64,000 nt of DNA from Cytidiella melzeri. Taxonomy: Eukaryota > Basidiomycota > Agaricomycetes > Polyporales > Irpicaceae. Shown in pieces: positions 61,041 to 64,000 of the stretch. Made by a program: the position numbers and the translations under genes. The number at the start of each line of letters is the position of its first letter. Within the stretch, counting starts at the first letter, position 1. The DNA is taken from assembly GCA_022592445.1 (NCBI GenBank), contig JABYQR010000148.1, positions 1-64,000 of the forward strand. The letters run 5' to 3'. The notes under the pieces are model-generated. The model saw only the letters and a program-made list of their open reading frames with translations. It searched no databases and was not told where the DNA came from.

Positions 61041-61927
61041 ATGAGTCAACGAAAGACAGGAAACAAGCCAACTGAGAATGGCCAGGACATCATGGACAAA
61101 GCAAAAATTGCCGCCTTACAGCAGTATAGGGATACAGAGGGTCATTTCTCGTTAGTGAGGTAAGCCTTGCATCCCTTATGCGATGGAGTCCAGTCTCGAG
61201 CTACTTAGAATGCAGAGACTTACGTTCGGTGTCTACGTTGCAGAAACTTTCGACTGGCAGATCTAGTCACCATCATGAACGGCGTTTGTGGATCGTTTTC
61301 GGTGTTCATGTCAGCAAAGTATCTCTTGAGCAACGACGAGGGCTACCTGTGGTCTGCGTTAATATTCCCGGTCGCCGGGCTCATGTTTGACTTCATGGAC
61401 GGAAAGATCGCGAGGTGGAGAAAGGAGAGCAGTATGCTCGGACAAGAACTTGACAGTCTTGCAGACCTGGTGAGTCGCCATCGACGCGCTACGGAAATAC
61501 TCGAAGAGTTTGGTGTGTTCATCGCCTTTGTTTCCTTTAGATCTCATTTGGCGTCGCGCCAGCACTACTCGCCTTTGATGTCGGTCTGCGTACGTGGCTG
61601 GACACCGTCGCGCTCACGGGCTTCATTTGCTGCGGACTCGCTCGCCTTGCTAGGTTCAACGCCACCGTAGCGCTCGTGCCCAAGAATGCCGGAGGCAAAG
61701 CTCAATACTTTGAGGGACTTCCTATCCCATCTTCACTCGTCATGGTCGCTGTTCTTATGTTCTGGACGACTCAAGGATGGATTGAAGGAAAGGCAGGTCT
61801 TCCTGGAGGGACTGTCACATTGTGGGGCAAATCTGGAGGGGACGGTGACGTTCATGTCGTTGCCGGTGTGTTCGGTCTTTGGGCTGCTGCTATGGTCAGT
61901 AAAACTCTCAGAGTTCCGAAGCTGTAG
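61041..61927 (+). CDS. CDP-diacylglycerol--serine O-phosphatidyltransferase (phosphatidylserine synthase)
   Basis: ER membrane enzyme making phosphatidylserine from CDP-diacylglycerol and serine (Cho1 type). Three exons. The start MSQRKTGNKPTENGQDIMDK gives a hydrophilic N terminus; exon 2 begins at the asparagine of NFRLADLVTIMNGVCGSFSV. The CDP-alcohol phosphotransferase signature is complete: D-G-x2-A-R-x8-G-x3-D-x3-D around residues 89-111. ISFGVAPALLAFDVGLRTWL, FICCGLARLARFNATVALVP and KAQYFEGLPIPSSLVMVAVL follow, then further membrane segments, ending VSKTLRVPKL. The fungal enzymes are about this length (roughly 250 residues). Confidence 0.95.
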
Positions 61928-62542
61928 ATTTTCGTTTCTGGATGTAGGAGGTGCGATTGATTACTAGTACATGCTTTTATACGATGGACCACGCACACAC
62001 ACACTTTACGAGTATACCCTAATCAGGAGAGAATGTACACAACATGGATTTTATATGGGGAAGTATTAGCGCAGGAGTGCCTAGCAGTAATCGGTCTGGT
62101 ACACACATCACAGCGACTGCAGTACCACAGTCGCATGATATGATTGATTGTCCAAAGTACTTATCTTGGACACAATCTATCTCGTTTGACGAGGTAGACT
62201 AACAGCAGAGGAGAGAACTTGCATCATGGATATTAGCAACATATCAGCCTTTTCTCGTCGTTCCTGGTCCTGAGGCAACAGTGAGATCCCGAAAACCCCT
62301 GTTTGGGTTTGGGTACAGAGCTGACGCGCTTGTATAGAGAACGTGCTTGAATTTGTCTAGAGTTCTGGTTATGTTGCTCTGGGTAATGATAAATTCTGCT
62401 TTCACTGAGACATGGGGGAATAAGTTGGACAGTATCGCGAATCATAGCTTCACAAGGTTTCCTATGGGGCCACTCAGACCACGGTGTTGGTTCAAGTTGA
62501 GTTGCCCTTTCGGGTAGGAAGACTGTAAGCTAGTAGACGCTC
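61928..62542. other. Intergenic region, nothing recognised
   Basis: About 615 bp of mixed sequence. A minus-strand frame near 62233-62445 is short and without a domain. Confidence 0.4.
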
Positions 62543-62556
62543 AGATGCTCGCGTGT

Positions 62557-62607
62557 GTCACGCGTGACAATGTACGCGACACACCCTGAGACGCGTTCTG
62601 TCTCAGG
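62557..62607. promoter_or_regulatory. Paired palindromes with ACGCGT upstream of NSE1
   Basis: GTCACGCGTGAC (62557-62568) is a perfect 12-bp palindrome around ACGCGT. An ACGCG follows at 62574. A second inverted repeat, CCTGAGAC-7-GTCTCAGG (62585-62607), contains another ACGCGT (62591-62596). All lie within 86 bp of the NSE1 start. The arrangement fits a cell-cycle (MBF-like) control element; this is inferred. Confidence 0.45.
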
Positions 62608-62642
62608 CTCCTTTCTGCTTTCCTCCTCCCCCGCCCAGCATC

Positions 62643-64000
62643 ATGGTGTCTTCAGCCGACGTTATGCGACTCTTCATGCAGGGGATGATGTCGCGCAGGA
62701 TGGTGACAGAGAAGACGGCGCGCAAGCTTTGGGAGAAATGTATTGAAGCGGTGAACTGTGAGTCCTCATTTCGACTTTGTACAGACGTTGTTGTCGCGCT
62801 CATTACGCGTCTTTTCAAACCTCAGCGGTAGATGACAGTCTCAACATTGTCTACCACGACGACCGAAAACACTGGGACGACTGGGTCAACAAGGTCACAG
62901 ACGCCCTTAACCCTCTAGACCTTGAACTGGCTCATGTCCATGATGAGTTTTCGGGGCAACATGTATATGGCATAGTACGTGCCTTTCTCCCCACGCGTTT
63001 CTCTTCATTGAACGCTTTTTGATTTCTGATCTATAGGTGAACAGGAACGGAGACGAAGTGGCACAGCTTGCGACAGAATATACAGCTGTCGAGATCAAGT
63101 TTTTCAAGGCTCTCGTACGTACTCTATTACAATCTCCCATGCATGTTTCAGTAGCTTATAATCATTCATGTCTCATCAATTCAGCTTGACCAAATCATGC
63201 TAGCGGCCAATGAGTCATACTGTGTCTCTTCACTTCTTGCGTTGCGCGAAGTCAAGTTCGTTGACAAGTCTATCTCGAAGACGCATGCAGAGAGACTCCT
63301 GACAAGCTTCGTTGCTCGTGGGTGGCTGGCTCAGAGCAGGTAAGTCGATGTTGATCCCGCACACTTGCGTCTTCTATGATTTTTGACGGCTGCTTCCGCC
63401 CCATCGTCCATTGTGTATGCAGGAAAGGCCGTTATTCCCTCTCTACACGCACCATCCTTGAGCTGCAGAACTACCTGAAAGCTCACTTTGAAGATGCGGT
63501 ACACGAATGTACAATATGTATGGAGGTAGGCCCCACTTCACGCTCAATCCTTTGTATGATTCGAAACATTGACCGGCGGTGCACAGATGGTCACACGTGG
63601 CTTTGCTTGTAACGTCCCCAACTGTCAGACACGTCTTCATTCCCGCTGTTACTCAACGTACCGGAAATCTCGCAATGCGTGTCCGACGTGCAAGACCCCG
63701 TGGGCCTCTGATAACGACGGTACCGGAGAGAGGATGAAAAAAATTGGCGAGGCGGCGTTCAAAGAGGGCCAAGAGAAGAGGGGTAGGAGGACGAGGGATT
63801 CTGACGCACATGAAGGCGATGACGACGAGGAATTCGAGGACGACGCGGAAATGGAAGAGCCTGAAGCGTCACAACCTGCACCTACGCAGACTCAAAGGGG
63901 TAAAGGGAAGGGGAAGGCGAAGAAGAAAGCTGCCGCTGAAGACGAGGAAATGGGCATTGAAGACAACGAAAATGAAGCGACTCCCCCGCCGACTAGAACA
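62643..64000 (+). CDS. SMC5-SMC6 complex subunit NSE1 (RING-like), 3'-truncated by window edge
   Basis: Component of the SMC5/6 genome-stability complex with a variant RING linked to ubiquitin ligase activity. Exons start MVSSADVMRLFMQGMMSRRM and continue with ALNPLDLELAHVHDEFSGQH, VYGIVNRNGDEVAQLATEYT, AVEIKFFKALLDQIMLA, ALREVKFVDKSISKTHAERL and SFVARGWLAQSRKGRYSLST, the winged-helix part. The RING-like domain follows: HECTICME, then RGFACNVPNCQTRLHSRCY and CPTCKTPW, giving the C4HC3 pattern. After it comes an acidic and Lys/Gly-rich tail that is still open at position 64000, so the end is missing. Confidence 0.92.

Overview
The window is nuclear DNA of a filamentous fungus, most likely an Agaricomycete (Basidiomycota). 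Almost every recognisable gene is cut by several introns of about 50-70 nt with GT..AG ends. The proteins read as fungal orthologues: Sec66, a KTR/KRE2-type mannosyltransferase, Pik1, a Ubp15/USP7-like enzyme and a QDE-1-like RNA-dependent RNA polymerase. All identifications come from reading the translations; no database search was run.

Layout. Positions 1 to about 5,000 form an AT-rich, gene-free repeat block. It holds degenerate dispersed repeats, a 23-bp perfect foldback, a seven-copy ~140-bp minisatellite with a four-unit higher-order period, and an LTR-like segment. From about 5.5 kb onward the DNA is gene-dense: histone H2B (+), a PRCC-like protein (-), SRP receptor alpha (+), then an 11.98-19.3 kb array of related Ser/Thr/Pro-rich single-pass membrane proteins and their decayed copies (-). 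Next come glyoxalase II (+), an MFS transporter (-), Sec66 (-), mitochondrial citrate synthase (+), a conserved unknown proline-rich protein (-), PP2A B56 subunit (+), the RNA-dependent RNA polymerase (-), a GT15 mannosyltransferase (+), Pik1 phosphatidylinositol 4-kinase (-), OST3/OST6 (+), Ubp15-like deubiquitinase (-), a large low-complexity protein (+), primase large subunit (+), phosphatidylserine synthase (+), and NSE1 (+), which runs off the right edge.

How the genes relate. Most are housekeeping genes without operon-like logic, often arranged as divergent pairs with short shared promoters. Several serve the secretory pathway (SRP receptor, Sec66, OST3, KTR) or membrane lipids (Pik1, Cho1). 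Three S-phase or genome-maintenance genes (H2B, PRI2, NSE1) carry clusters of ACGCG/ACGCGT cores in their upstream DNA, suggesting G1/S control by an MBF-like factor (inference).

The least ordinary parts are the membrane-protein array with visible pseudogenisation, the higher-order minisatellite, the intron that splits the catalytic motif of the RNA-dependent RNA polymerase, two GC-AG introns, and a conserved unknown gene at 30.3-31.4 kb. I did not find an obviously new multi-gene system.
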